From a virus: a stretch of 32,980 nucleotides of DNA. Numbering within the stretch: the first letter of the stretch is position 1; each line of letters begins with the position of its first letter. The stretch spans positions 1 to 32,980 of the IMG/VR virus record IMGVR_UViG_3300044825_000554; one strand, given 5' to 3'. The notes under the pieces are model-generated. The model did not search any database. It saw nothing but the letters and a program-made list of their open reading frames with translations, and had not been told where the DNA came from. Positions 14,812 to 23,242 of this stretch are shown here, one piece after another. The position numbers were made by a program, and so were the translations under genes.

Positions 14812-15735
14812 TTAAGTTCCATAGCCAGTATCAGGGATGTTTGCGTAACCAATCAGCACCTTGGTTGGGTATGGTGCAAACGATAGGTTTGCAGAACCCT
14901 TATCGTTGGCTTTGGCTACATTCAAAATCCTAAAGTAATCTTGTTGCAATGCAGTAGTGTCAAATGACTTGATTTGGAAATACTTAAGCTTTGTGCCAAG
15001 AACCATTACACGGTCATCGTAAATAGTGGTGTCATCGTCAGCCGTAAAGCTGTTTTTAACAGCACCAGCAGCACTTCTAGCCCAACCTTTAGAGCGGTAC
15101 TCAAAGCCTAAATACTCTTTTGTATTGTATGGTGGCCAAATTTGGAACTGTTGGCCTAAAATACGCCACCTAATGCGTGGGCCAGTCGAAATATAACCCG
15201 ACTTTAGCCATTGCCATTGTTGGGCATCCTCAGGGCCAAGCATCTGCCAATGCTTTGTCTTATCCCAATGGGTATTGTCCGTAATGGTCTCAAAGTCGCT
15301 TGGTAGCGGGTATTTGGTTTGGCTAAAAGTAAAGGTTACGCCTGTATATGTGCCACTAGCCAACTGACTCATCACAATAGTGGATAACCCTGTAATGTTG
15401 TTGTAAGTGACGCTTGAGACATAGGTATCTTGGTTAATACCTGTGCCAGTAATCGAATAATTGCCGTTCAAGGCGGTTGCATCGCCAGTAACAATAATGT
15501 TATAGCTGTTATCGCTTACCGTATCGCCTACAAAGGTCACCGCATCGGTGTAAAAACGATACTCCAACTCAAGCCCTTGCCAATCCGTTTCTTTAAGTAA
15601 TTCATAGCCTTGGGCGTTCATCAACGCTAAGACCTGTTGAACATCCTGATTGGGATTGCCAGCCACATAAGTGGGGACTGCAAGGTTTAATTCAGCCGTT
15701 ACTTGCTGAACTAGTTGGAGCATCGTTTGGCTCAT
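14812..15735 (-). CDS. Head-to-tail adaptor or tail accessory protein, P22 gp4-like
   Basis: Residues 1-60 are helical with QLVQQVTAELNLAVPTYVAG and LALMNAQGYELLKETDWQ, a pattern of podoviral tail accessory proteins that bind the portal. A beta-rich insertion (about 70-130, with YNIIVTGDATALNGNYSITG) interrupts the fold. The core then resumes with KYPLPSDFETI, WQMLGPEDAQQW and RWRILGQQFQIWPP and continues to a C-terminal helical region. Two bases separate it from the stabilisation gene, as expected for a joint module. The length of 307 exceeds many family members because of the insertion. P22 gp4 similarity is judged by eye. Confidence 0.75.
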   Translation of the reverse strand: MSQTMLQLVQQVTAELNLAVPTYVAGNPNQDVQQVLALMNAQGYELLKETDWQGLELEYRFYTDAVTFVGDTVSDNSYNIIVTGDATALNGNYSITGTGINQDTYVSSVTYNNITGLSTIVMSQLASGTYTGVTFTFSQTKYPLPSDFETITDNTHWDKTKHWQMLGPEDAQQWQWLKSGYISTGPRIRWRILGQQFQIWPPYNTKEYLGFEYRSKGWARSAAGAVKNSFTADDDTTIYDDRVMVLGTKLKYFQIKSFDTTALQQDYFRILNVAKANDKGSANLSFAPYPTKVLIGYANIPDTGYGT

Positions 15736-15736
15736 A

Positions 15737-16381
15737 TTATGCTTCCTCTACGACTTTTGGTTTACGAGTACGAGTTTTCTTTTCACCAACTGCCGCAAGT
15801 ATAGCCGCCATTTGCTCTTGCATTTGGGCGAGCTTCGCATCAGTTTCAGCCTTGATTTTAGCATTTTCCTCGTCTTTTTTGGCAAGTTCTTGCTTTAGCG
15901 CATTAATTTCTTCTTCACGCTTGGCTGCATCTGCTGATTCTGTAGCTAGATTTAGGAAAGCCCTAGCCTTGTCACGGAACGCATGGGGTGACATACCAGC
16001 AATCATGCCGATACGCTGTAACTGTAAGTCTGAGGCATTAGCGATGGATTCTACGGTCATAAACTTTACACCCCGTAGTTCTTGAGCTTGGGATTGGCTA
16101 ATTAAAGGCCATTGTTCTACGGGTGTGCCTAATATTTCGCTACTTGAGTCTTGGGTAGCTTGATACTGTAACCATTGGCGGGGAAAGCGTTGTTTATGGC
16201 TTTCTTGTGCGTAGGTATCAATTTCCGTCAGATTATCCCCAGCAACCATAATGCGTACAAAGTCAAAGTCCTTGTAGATTGGTCTGCCAGCTTCGTTGGA
16301 TTCATGCTCTAGTTTGACTGCTCGCTTATAAAACTTAACTGCCAAACGAGAATCTGCGTCTTGGGTATCGCTATCAATCAT
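15737..16381 (-). CDS. Conserved phage protein with C-terminal coiled coil (214 aa)
   Basis: The first 130 residues contain RFPRQWLQYQATQDSSSEI and IANASDLQLQRIGMIAGMSP, patterns I know from hypothetical proteins lying next to the capsid gene in several podovirus-like phages. From about 140 to 195 there is a long charged coiled coil (KREEEINALKQELAKKDEENA). The end is a basic stretch (KKTRTRKPK) with an acidic tip. It follows the capsid terminator, so it begins a new transcription segment or is expressed by read-through. It may be a head-completion or scaffold-like factor. The function is unknown. Confidence 0.6.
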   Translation of the reverse strand: MIDSDTQDADSRLAVKFYKRAVKLEHESNEAGRPIYKDFDFVRIMVAGDNLTEIDTYAQESHKQRFPRQWLQYQATQDSSSEILGTPVEQWPLISQSQAQELRGVKFMTVESIANASDLQLQRIGMIAGMSPHAFRDKARAFLNLATESADAAKREEEINALKQELAKKDEENAKIKAETDAKLAQMQEQMAAILAAVGEKKTRTRKPKVVEEA

Positions 16382-16424
16382 GTAAAACTCCTTAAGTGGT
16401 TAAGGTAAAACGGTTAAAAGAAAA

Positions 16425-16460
16425 AGGGCTACCCCAGTTACGAGATAGCCCCTTGTTTTT
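16425..16460 (-). terminator. Intrinsic terminator after the capsid genes
   Basis: A 6-base stem pairs 16426-16431 with 16446-16451 around a 14-base loop. On the minus strand it is followed by a run of five T and a second T run (TTTTTCTTTT). It lies in the gap of 93 bases between the capsid-associated gene and the next minus-strand gene, where it would end most transcripts of the highly expressed capsid genes while allowing some read-through. On the + strand the arm is followed by TTGTTTTT, so it could also act weakly in that direction. Confidence 0.75.
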
Positions 16461-16474
16461 ACTACAATTTCTGA

Positions 16475-16783
16475 TTAAACGCTAGCTTTACCAAACCAGC
16501 CATATTCACCCGATACCATCGAAACGGCAGGAGCAATGTATGCACCACCACCGCTAGTAGCGGCAAAGGTTGAAGCGTTTACAGTTACATCGGTTGCACC
16601 AGCAGCAATCGTACCACCAGCTTTGGCAAATACATAACGCAAGCCATCGCTACCAAAAGTCTCAGCACCGAGAGGGCCAAAACTTGGGATAGAAACAGCA
16701 GTTGCGCCATTTGTATAGTCAAAGCTAATAGGCGTGGTGCTTTCTAAATCAACACCAGCAATAGGGAGAACTGAATAAGCCAT
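16475..16783 (-). CDS. Probable capsid decoration or head fibre-like protein (102 aa)
   Basis: This small protein is rich in Gly, Ala, Ser and Thr, all predicted beta, with no cysteine and few charges. It lies 17 bases downstream of the major capsid gene behind an AAAGGAA ribosome binding site, and a terminator follows it. Small beta-rich proteins in this place usually decorate the capsid surface and stabilise it. I recognise no precise family, so the call rests on position and composition. A head-tail joining role is an alternative. Confidence 0.55.
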   Translation of the reverse strand: MAYSVLPIAGVDLESTTPISFDYTNGATAVSIPSFGPLGAETFGSDGLRYVFAKAGGTIAAGATDVTVNASTFAATSGGGAYIAPAVSMVSGEYGWFGKASV

Positions 16784-16800
16784 GATTATTTCCTTTACTG

Positions 16801-17775
16801 TTAGACGGTCAAAATACCCTGCAACGAAGCGTTGCTGGTGGTTAAGTTACCTGCCCAACCGTAGAGCTTCACAATCGCATCTTGGTTAATGGCTTGACGC
16901 TCACCACCGATAGGCACGAAATTACGCTCTTTATGTGGGCGGAAGAAAATGTAATTGGTGTTCAAGAGATACATATAGTTTGCGTTCTCTTGTGCGCCAA
17001 TACCACCACCGAGTACTACATCAGCCGATGTACCGCCACCATAGAACTTGAGGGATGCGAAACCAGCAGCACCGCTCTCTTCGGTAGTAATACGCTGAAT
17101 TGCTTGCAATGCACCAACGAAATATTGGTATGCGGTGTTACCAGCAATGTAAAGGTCAGCCTTGTCTGTGCCACGAACCTGCTTGATAGCAGCTTCAGTC
17201 ATCTTAGCCAAGGTGTTATTGGCGGTTAAACCAGTAGTTACTTGGTTCTGCCAGAAAGACCAGTTTGCACGGTTAATACCACCGTAAGTACCTGTGGTTG
17301 GGGAAGTAGAAACTGCGGCAGCTAGACCGTCAATGTTTTTACCACCGTTACCAGTACCATCGCCATAGAGGTCGCCAGAAATGCGGTTCAAAAGACGAGC
17401 TTCAGAAACTTGCATACGACCGTCTAACAGGTCAATGATTGCCTCTTTGCTAGAGTTTTGGAGCATTTCCAAACCGCTCATCGTTACAGCAGCAGCGTAC
17501 TGAGCAATCTTGAACTGAGCAGCCGAGATTGGGCTATCAGGAGCAATGTTCAGAACTTCGTAACCGCTATACGAATTAGCGTTGTTGGTGTTGGGGTCGT
17601 TGTACATGATTTCTTCCAAAATCACATTACCACCCGAGAATGGGCGTACATTGCCCTTAGAGTTTAAGCGTTGCAGAATCGCATTGTTCTGCGTTAAGTT
17701 ATCAGCCAATTCACCGCTACGACTTTGAATGGTGGTAGCGATAATATCGGTGATTGCTGAGTTAGCAAATGCCAT
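16801..17775 (-). CDS. Major capsid protein
   Basis: This 324-residue protein follows the scaffold gene and has the layout of an HK97-fold coat protein. It has an N-terminal helix (AITDIIATTIQSRSGELADN), an extended loop (NVILEEIMYNDPNTNN), the spine-helix region (AAAVTMSGLEMLQNSSKEAIIDLL) and a C-terminal P-domain with LKFYGGGTSADVVLGGG and FFRPHKERNFVPIG. A strong AAAGGA ribosome binding site (17782-17787) and a nearby terminator fit high expression. The sequence identifies a phage coat protein with good confidence. The exact coat family is not certain. Confidence 0.88.
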   Translation of the reverse strand: MAFANSAITDIIATTIQSRSGELADNLTQNNAILQRLNSKGNVRPFSGGNVILEEIMYNDPNTNNANSYSGYEVLNIAPDSPISAAQFKIAQYAAAVTMSGLEMLQNSSKEAIIDLLDGRMQVSEARLLNRISGDLYGDGTGNGGKNIDGLAAAVSTSPTTGTYGGINRANWSFWQNQVTTGLTANNTLAKMTEAAIKQVRGTDKADLYIAGNTAYQYFVGALQAIQRITTEESGAAGFASLKFYGGGTSADVVLGGGIGAQENANYMYLLNTNYIFFRPHKERNFVPIGGERQAINQDAIVKLYGWAGNLTTSNASLQGILTV

Positions 17776-17797
17776 GATATATCCTTTATTTAGTTAA

Positions 17798-18883
17798 TTA
17801 AAGCCTACCGCTCTCTGCCTCGGCTAACTGCGCCATCAGCATTGAACGCCTGTCCTTTGCTTCGACTTTCGCTTGTGTCCCGTTAGGAGTAACGGATTTT
17901 GGGCTAACAGCCGTTGCTTTAGCTCGTGCTACTTGCTGGGCTTTAGACGCTTGTTTCTTAGCATCGTTAAGGAGTCTATCCTTTTCCAATGCCCAAACTT
18001 CGTCATTCAGGCGCACAGCTTTCGTATAAGCCGTTTCAAGGTCTTGGGCCTTACCTAGCTCAAGTAGTTGAGCCATTTCTTCCCTAACCATATCAAAGTG
18101 CGGAAACCGCTCTCTGTCACTTCTTACACGCTCAATTTCATTGCTCAAGCGTTGTTGTTCTTCCATCTCAAACCGTGACTTTATCGTGCTAACCTCTTGA
18201 TTAACTTGATAAAGTTGTTGCATTAACTGTTGAGTGTACGCATCTTGTGGCGTTAATTCAGCAGTTGGTTGAGATACTGAATTTAAGTTTACTCCATAAT
18301 CTTGTGCAAGTCTATGAAACATCTGCACTTTTTGGTCGTAGGGGGCTTTGGTCAAAATCATGTGCGCCCGACCAAGATTGCTTATCCATGCGGCTGGGTG
18401 GATTCCTTGTGCTTGGAGTTCAGGTACGAATGGATTAATCGCTTCCTCAAGAGCCTTTGCTCGTTCCGCTTCCGCTTTATATACGCTAACGCCCTTTTTA
18501 AATTCATTCTCTCGTTGGTTAAGGTATTCAAGGTGTTTTCTACTTTCTTCAGGTGTTAATGTTTCGCCTTTAGCTATCTTATCCCATAAAGGTAGTAGGT
18601 CTTTCTTCCAAGTTGTAGGCTTTGGTATATCAGCTTCCTCATGTGATTCTTGGGACTGTTCGGGTGCAACCTCATCTTCTGCAATATCCTCAGAGCTTGC
18701 TTCCTTTGCAGGCGTTTCCTCTTTTGAGACAAAACGACCTTTTTCATCCCGTACTGGTTCATCTTGAGAAACCTCGACTTCACTTTCCTCATGTGTCTCC
18801 TCTGTATCTACGGGTTTACCCTCATCCTCAGGCAAATCTACATCTGCCATAGCTGCTTCTAACATCTCTCTGCGGTCTGCCAT
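17798..18883 (-). CDS. Scaffolding protein
   Basis: The first 95 residues are extremely rich in Glu, Asp, Ser and Lys (for example DVDLPEDEGKPVDTEETHEE) and look disordered. From about 95 to 330 the protein is helical with coiled-coil character, and the last 40 residues are basic (KKQASKAQQVARAKATAV). This acidic-helical-basic order, and the location immediately before the capsid gene, are typical of phage scaffolds. The basic C-terminus usually binds the coat protein. At 361 residues it is within the usual range. The ATG follows an AAGGAG box. The gene has several antisense open frames, which are shadows. Confidence 0.85.
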   Translation of the reverse strand: MADRREMLEAAMADVDLPEDEGKPVDTEETHEESEVEVSQDEPVRDEKGRFVSKEETPAKEASSEDIAEDEVAPEQSQESHEEADIPKPTTWKKDLLPLWDKIAKGETLTPEESRKHLEYLNQRENEFKKGVSVYKAEAERAKALEEAINPFVPELQAQGIHPAAWISNLGRAHMILTKAPYDQKVQMFHRLAQDYGVNLNSVSQPTAELTPQDAYTQQLMQQLYQVNQEVSTIKSRFEMEEQQRLSNEIERVRSDRERFPHFDMVREEMAQLLELGKAQDLETAYTKAVRLNDEVWALEKDRLLNDAKKQASKAQQVARAKATAVSPKSVTPNGTQAKVEAKDRRSMLMAQLAEAESGRL

Positions 18884-18892
18884 GATTGCTCC

Positions 18893-19267
18893 TTAACGAT
18901 AGTTTAGTTTGGCGTAAGCAAGTTCGGCAATCTTGCGTTTACGGGTTTCTTGGTCTTTGCGGCTTAATTCCACAGGCTTGTGCTGTAGCGGTACATCATT
19001 GCCAAGCTCAATCATGCGATGCTGTTTAAGGTGTTCTCTGTGGTGGCTACGGCTTTTAATCCATGTGCCATCAACTTGAGATACATAGCCTTCAATGTCT
19101 GACATCACCATAGGGGTTTCCCGTGCGGTCATTTCTTGTTTTAATCGCCAAGCTTCCTCGGCTTCGGGTGTGCCTAGGGTAAACCCCCAAAACTCTAAAT
19201 ACTTTTCTTTATCAGTTTTGGCAACGACATGGTTGCCTTCAGAATAGCCACATTTAGGGCAAATCAT
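18893..19267 (-). CDS. Conserved phage protein with N-terminal CPKCG zinc knuckle (124 aa)
   Basis: The N-terminus MICPKCGYSEG has one CxxC pair. No second pair follows, so it would need partner cysteines or histidines for a full zinc site. The middle segment IEGYVSQVDGTWIKSRSHH is a pattern seen in many hypothetical phage proteins near the scaffold gene. The remainder is charged and helical (SRKDQETRKRKIAELAYAK). The start overlaps the glycosyltransferase stop by ATGA. A regulatory or head-assembly factor is possible. The function is unknown to me. Confidence 0.6.
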   Translation of the reverse strand: MICPKCGYSEGNHVVAKTDKEKYLEFWGFTLGTPEAEEAWRLKQEMTARETPMVMSDIEGYVSQVDGTWIKSRSHHREHLKQHRMIELGNDVPLQHKPVELSRKDQETRKRKIAELAYAKLNYR

Positions 19268-20157
19268 AGCTTCTCCAATAAAAACGGCAATTTTTGCCAG
19301 TCTTGTTTACGCAATGGCACGATTGAGTCGTACCACACCCCGTTTTTCCATCGCCAACAGATGTATTCATCGTCAGGCAATAGTAAGAAACATTTGACCC
19401 CTAATGCACCAGCAAGGTGAGCCGTAGCTGTATCAGGAGCAACCACCGCTTTCATGGACTTCATGTGGCAAGCAGTCTTATAAAAGTTTTCTTTCCAGCC
19501 GTCTTGTGGCAAAGGCACAAAAATATCGTCATTGCTAAGGTTTAGGGAATAACAGTTACTACCTAAAGCTTCCCGCAAAAAATTGACATCCACAGATTTG
19601 ACATAATGGAGTGGGCCACCGCTTGCGTGCCAGTTGACCCCTACCTTGCGCTCAATACCGCTTGGAATAGCGTTTAAATAGCCCTCTGCGCCTACTATTT
19701 TCTCTTTGCTAATTGGGTATGACTGACGCACATACAAAGGTGAGTGTAGGGCAAAGAATGGCAAACTCATACTGCCAATCCAATAATCAGCCTCTAGCGG
19801 TCTACCCTCATCTCTTATACAAGACAAGGTGTCAATACAGTCCATCTGCCCTAGTAACTGGAGCATAGAACGGTGGCACATGACAGACACTTCCCTTGCA
19901 CCCCAAGCCTTTAGCATGGGTAAAAAGCGAGCAAACTGGATTATGTCGCCAAAGCCTTGTTCCATCTGCACGGTGATGTGTTTACCGTATAGGCGTTCAC
20001 CATCCCATTTTGGTGCTTTTATTAGCTTTTCCCATTGTTCGCCAGTTGCTTCACGGGTTTTTTTGTGCCAGCGAAACTCATACAATCGGAAGCCCGACTG
20101 GTAGTGTCCTAAGTGTAGTAAATCAAGCCCTTTTTGGTACTGGGTGTACGGTGTCAT
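19264..20157 (-). CDS. Glycosyltransferase with TPR-like N-terminus (GT9/GT41-like)
   Basis: Residues 1-40 (QKGLDLLHLGHYQSGFRLYEFRW) form a tetratricopeptide-like helix pair. GKHITVQMEQGFGDIIQFAR, the nucleotide-sugar fold entry of heptosyltransferase-like enzymes, follows. VGVNWHASGGPLHYVKS and VVAPDTATAHLAGALGVKC near residue 250 are typical of the C-terminal donor-binding half. The enzyme probably transfers a sugar to a host surface glycan or a virion protein. Which substrate is unknown. It lies between a zinc-knuckle gene and a coiled-coil gene inside the head operon, coupled to both by ATGA overlaps, so it is co-expressed with structural proteins. It looks host-derived. Confidence 0.78.
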   Translation of the reverse strand: MTPYTQYQKGLDLLHLGHYQSGFRLYEFRWHKKTREATGEQWEKLIKAPKWDGERLYGKHITVQMEQGFGDIIQFARFLPMLKAWGAREVSVMCHRSMLQLLGQMDCIDTLSCIRDEGRPLEADYWIGSMSLPFFALHSPLYVRQSYPISKEKIVGAEGYLNAIPSGIERKVGVNWHASGGPLHYVKSVDVNFLREALGSNCYSLNLSNDDIFVPLPQDGWKENFYKTACHMKSMKAVVAPDTATAHLAGALGVKCFLLLPDDEYICWRWKNGVWYDSIVPLRKQDWQKLPFLLEKL

Positions 20158-20681
20158 AAAAGCATCAGTAGTGATTCTTCGTCATCCAATTCAGCTTGTC
20201 GTTGGGCTTCGAGAATCGCTAACTGAGCTTGTATATAAGCTTGTTGCTTTCTTAAATCTACCGCCCTTAATAACTTACTGCGTTGGTTCTCAAGGTAGGC
20301 GATAGACTGCTCTAGTTCTGTAGTATCGACTGACGGTATATCAGCCTTAACCTCTTGAATAGATTGTAGTTTATTTCGTTTTGCTTTTGCAACAGGTGGG
20401 TCAACTAAATCTTTGATTTGTTGCTTCCTGCGTTTCTTGGCTTCTTCCTGTGCTTTGTACAGGGCGGCTTGTTTAGCCCGAATCTTAGCGTCAAGCTTTC
20501 TAGCCCTGCGGATTTCTTCAGGGGTAAAGCCGTCATGGGTATCAATACCCTCACCACCAGATACTTCGCCTAAGAATATGCCTAAGTCGTTATTGTCGGT
20601 AGCGTTAATTACGCCCTCAACGACTAGCGTCTGAAAGGCGTTAGGCTGAAATGCGTCTAGTTGAAATGCGGGTGTCGTCAC
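20154..20681 (-). CDS. Fibre-associated coiled-coil protein (175 aa)
   Basis: I place the start at the GTG at 20681, which overlaps the TGA of the long fibre gene as GTGA. The reading frame also extends through a TTG at 20693 but then overlaps the fibre gene by 16 bases without a matching signal. The N-terminus TPAFQLDAFQPNAFQ is a short repeat found in fibre-associated proteins of many phages. From about 55 to 170 it is a charged, Gln-rich coiled coil. It probably attaches or assembles the preceding fibre. No enzymatic motif is visible. Confidence 0.65.
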   Translation of the reverse strand: MTTPAFQLDAFQPNAFQTLVVEGVINATDNNDLGIFLGEVSGGEGIDTHDGFTPEEIRRARKLDAKIRAKQAALYKAQEEAKKRRKQQIKDLVDPPVAKAKRNKLQSIQEVKADIPSVDTTELEQSIAYLENQRSKLLRAVDLRKQQAYIQAQLAILEAQRQAELDDEESLLMLL

Positions 20682-23242
20682 ACAACAGTCCAAGTTGAGC
20701 CAGTAGGCACGGTTACAGTTATCCCAGTCGATACGGTAATTGGGCCAGCCGATACTGCGTTATTGCCTGAACCAATCGTATAGTTCGCTGAGATGGTTGC
20801 GGAGTTTTCCCACAATCCATTAGCGGTAATGTTACTACTTGCGGCTGCGCCCCATGCTGGCTTACCACCTGATACAGTCAATACCTGACCAGTAGTGCCA
20901 ATCCCTAAACGAGCAGCAGTTCCACCTGTTTCTTCGTAAATAATGTCGCCCAAAGTGGTCATTGGGTTTAGCGCATCAAAAGCAGCAGAAGCGGTTGTTT
21001 GTCCCGTACCACCATTAGCAATAGGCAATGTGCCAGTTACTTGGGTGGTCAAGTTCACGCCTGACAAAGTGCCACCAAGAGTTAAGTTCCCGCTTGATGT
21101 GACCGTTCCAGTCAAAGTAATGCCGTTGACCGTTCCTGTGCCACCTACGCTAGTAACCGTACCATTACCTTTGCTGTTAAAGGTAGTCCAATCGGTGCTT
21201 GTTAGATAGCCGTTGGTGCTTCCATTGGCGGCTGGCATAGCAATCGTAGGAGTTGTACCGCCTGTGCTGGTTACAGGGCTTGTAGCCCCTACAGATGTCA
21301 CATAAGTGCCAGCAGGCTGTTTATTGTTAAAGGTGTTCCAATCGGTGCTAGATAAATATCCATCAGTCGATGATGTAGCCTGAGTAATGCTAATGGTTGG
21401 GGTGTTACCACCGCTTGATGCAATCGGGGCTGAGCCACTTACTGAAGTTACCGTACCTGTGTATTGGTCGTTACTGGTAATTGTAAAGTTTGGGTAAGTA
21501 CCACTAATTGTGGTCGTTCCAGCACCCGTAAGGCTTACAGTCTGGTCTGGCGCAGAGTTAGTAATCGTAAAGCTTGGGTATGTACCGCTTGTGCTAATTC
21601 CTGTACCTGCGGTTAAGCTAACTACTTGGTCAGGTGCAGAGTTGGTTACTGTTACGCTACCAGTCGAACCCGATACGGATATGCCTGTACCAGCAGAGAG
21701 AGCGGTAACACCAGTATTCGTTACTGTGACTGAACCCGCCCCTTCGGTGATTGAGATGCCTGTTCCGTCTGTTAGGTTTGCGTTCTTCCATACACCAATA
21801 GGACTTGTAGTTGCGTCATAAATCAGGACATTACCGCTTTGTGGGCTAGTAATGCGTACATCGTGTAATTCGTCTAATTCGTAACCATTGTCAATCTTGA
21901 CATAAATAGAGCCTACGATGTTATCTACACGCTCCACCCAACCGACAACTACTAACTGGTCAGGGGCTTGTGGCTTGGTGGTTGTTACTGCACCAGCCGT
22001 GGTTGGCGATACATAGACAGTTGCACCAGCAGTCAAACCTGTGGTATTTAGCTTGTAAAGCGCACCCGATACGATAATAAAACCTTCAGCACCAGCCGTC
22101 ATGGTTTCAGCGACTAAGCCGATTGTGCCAAACGAGGTAGCCTCTACATCAGCCCTAGCTAGTTTTACGGCTACACGGTTACCTTGTGCGCCTGAAATAT
22201 AGACCGCTTGACCTTTGGTTAGGGTCGTACCGCTATCGTTATAAACCCGTGCGTATTCTTGTGTGCCGACTTGCAGATTGACATTGCCGCCTTTTAATTG
22301 GACTGTTGGCACTCCATCGCCATCATCCCAAGACATTGTTCCTACGGCTGTTGGTACGGTTGCTGGAGTTGTATCCAACCCGACAGAATTGGCATTAATG
22401 ATGTTGCCATTGTCATCAAGGGTTACGGTTGAGTTCTGAATTAGTTTGCCAGTCGTTAAATCAAATCGAGTAATGGCGTTATCCGTAGCCGATGCTGGGC
22501 CAACCACATCCCCACCGCTTGATGGGCTGGTATTTGTAATAGTGAAGTTAGGGTATGTACCTGATACCGAGATACCTGTACCCGCAGTCAGTCCTACGGT
22601 TTGGTCAGGTGCAGCATTTGTAACTACGCCCGTGCCATTATCGTAAGAAATGCCCGTGCCTGCGCTGATGGATTGTCTAGCACGAGCCTGAGTAAAGTAT
22701 TCGTTTGTGCCTTCAGCGATATTGGTTGTGGTTAATACGACCGCTCCAACCTGACCGTTTACGCTAGTTACAGCATCGGTGTTATCTACTTTTTGCCATA
22801 CCGTGCCATTAAAAATAGCCCAGTCACCAATCTGCCAATCGGTAATGCCATTGAGGTTGGTTGTACCCGCTACATCCACCACATAGTAATAACCCTTAGT
22901 TCCTACGCTTGAGGTCAAGGTCGGGCTGTTTGTACTAGCGTTCCATGTGCCTTGATAGTTCAAGTCACCCTGTAATGGGATTTGGCTAGTTGGTACTTTA
23001 CCGCCAGCATCAAGCGTAGCTACACCGTTGTTTGCACCCTTTTCGGTCGTTGGGATGTAACCCGATACCGTAGCACCGCTAATAGACCCGCCCGTAATAT
23101 TGACATTGTTGGCATCTTGTTCTGCCATCGTACCCAAGCCAGTTAAGGTATGGTCTGCGTTCCAATCCGATGGGCGTACTAAGCTTGTATCTGCGCTATC
23201 AGGTACGGTGCTAACTTTAGTGTGTTTGACGGTTATAGCCAT
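20678..23242 (-). CDS. Large tail fibre protein (854 aa)
   Basis: The N-terminus (TVKHTKVSTVPDSADTSLV and RPSDWNADHTLTGLG) matches the start of many phage tail fibres, and TKGYYYVVD-type and FNGTVWQKVD segments occur near 105-135. The centre is a shaft of Gly, Thr and Ser repeats (TAGTGISVSGTYPNFTITN and variants, plus YLSSTDWNTFNNK and YLTSTDWTTFNSK). The last 27 residues end in TVTVPTGSTWTVV, shared with the 240-residue fibre. It has no S74 chaperone of its own. It probably forms a long trimeric fibre. A single-base overlap with the upstream gene and a GTGA overlap downstream support the ends chosen. Confidence 0.82.
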   Translation of the reverse strand: MAITVKHTKVSTVPDSADTSLVRPSDWNADHTLTGLGTMAEQDANNVNITGGSISGATVSGYIPTTEKGANNGVATLDAGGKVPTSQIPLQGDLNYQGTWNASTNSPTLTSSVGTKGYYYVVDVAGTTNLNGITDWQIGDWAIFNGTVWQKVDNTDAVTSVNGQVGAVVLTTTNIAEGTNEYFTQARARQSISAGTGISYDNGTGVVTNAAPDQTVGLTAGTGISVSGTYPNFTITNTSPSSGGDVVGPASATDNAITRFDLTTGKLIQNSTVTLDDNGNIINANSVGLDTTPATVPTAVGTMSWDDGDGVPTVQLKGGNVNLQVGTQEYARVYNDSGTTLTKGQAVYISGAQGNRVAVKLARADVEATSFGTIGLVAETMTAGAEGFIIVSGALYKLNTTGLTAGATVYVSPTTAGAVTTTKPQAPDQLVVVGWVERVDNIVGSIYVKIDNGYELDELHDVRITSPQSGNVLIYDATTSPIGVWKNANLTDGTGISITEGAGSVTVTNTGVTALSAGTGISVSGSTGSVTVTNSAPDQVVSLTAGTGISTSGTYPSFTITNSAPDQTVSLTGAGTTTISGTYPNFTITSNDQYTGTVTSVSGSAPIASSGGNTPTISITQATSSTDGYLSSTDWNTFNNKQPAGTYVTSVGATSPVTSTGGTTPTIAMPAANGSTNGYLTSTDWTTFNSKGNGTVTSVGGTGTVNGITLTGTVTSSGNLTLGGTLSGVNLTTQVTGTLPIANGGTGQTTASAAFDALNPMTTLGDIIYEETGGTAARLGIGTTGQVLTVSGGKPAWGAAASSNITANGLWENSATISANYTIGSGNNAVSAGPITVSTGITVTVPTGSTWTVV
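21475..22640 (-). repeat. Internal repeats of the long fibre gene
   Basis: At least three copies of a repeat encoding GTGISxSGTYPxFTITN-type strands can be read near 21477-21520, 21560-21620 and 22525-22600, with related shorter copies between 21630 and 21740. The base sequences are similar (for example TAAAG/AAGTTTGGGTA around a conserved centre) but not identical. They build the repetitive fibre shaft and could recombine with one another, so the fibre length may vary between related phages. Confidence 0.6.

Noticed and set aside
18247-18767. Long open frames antisense to the scaffold gene, including one of 139 residues
   Set aside because: They lie fully inside a strongly supported gene, lack ribosome binding sites, and their openness follows from the Glu and Lys-rich codons of the scaffold.
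20943-22646. Val, Pro-rich antisense frames across the long fibre gene
   Set aside because: The low-complexity products mirror the Gly and Thr repeats of the fibre read on the other strand, with no start signals.
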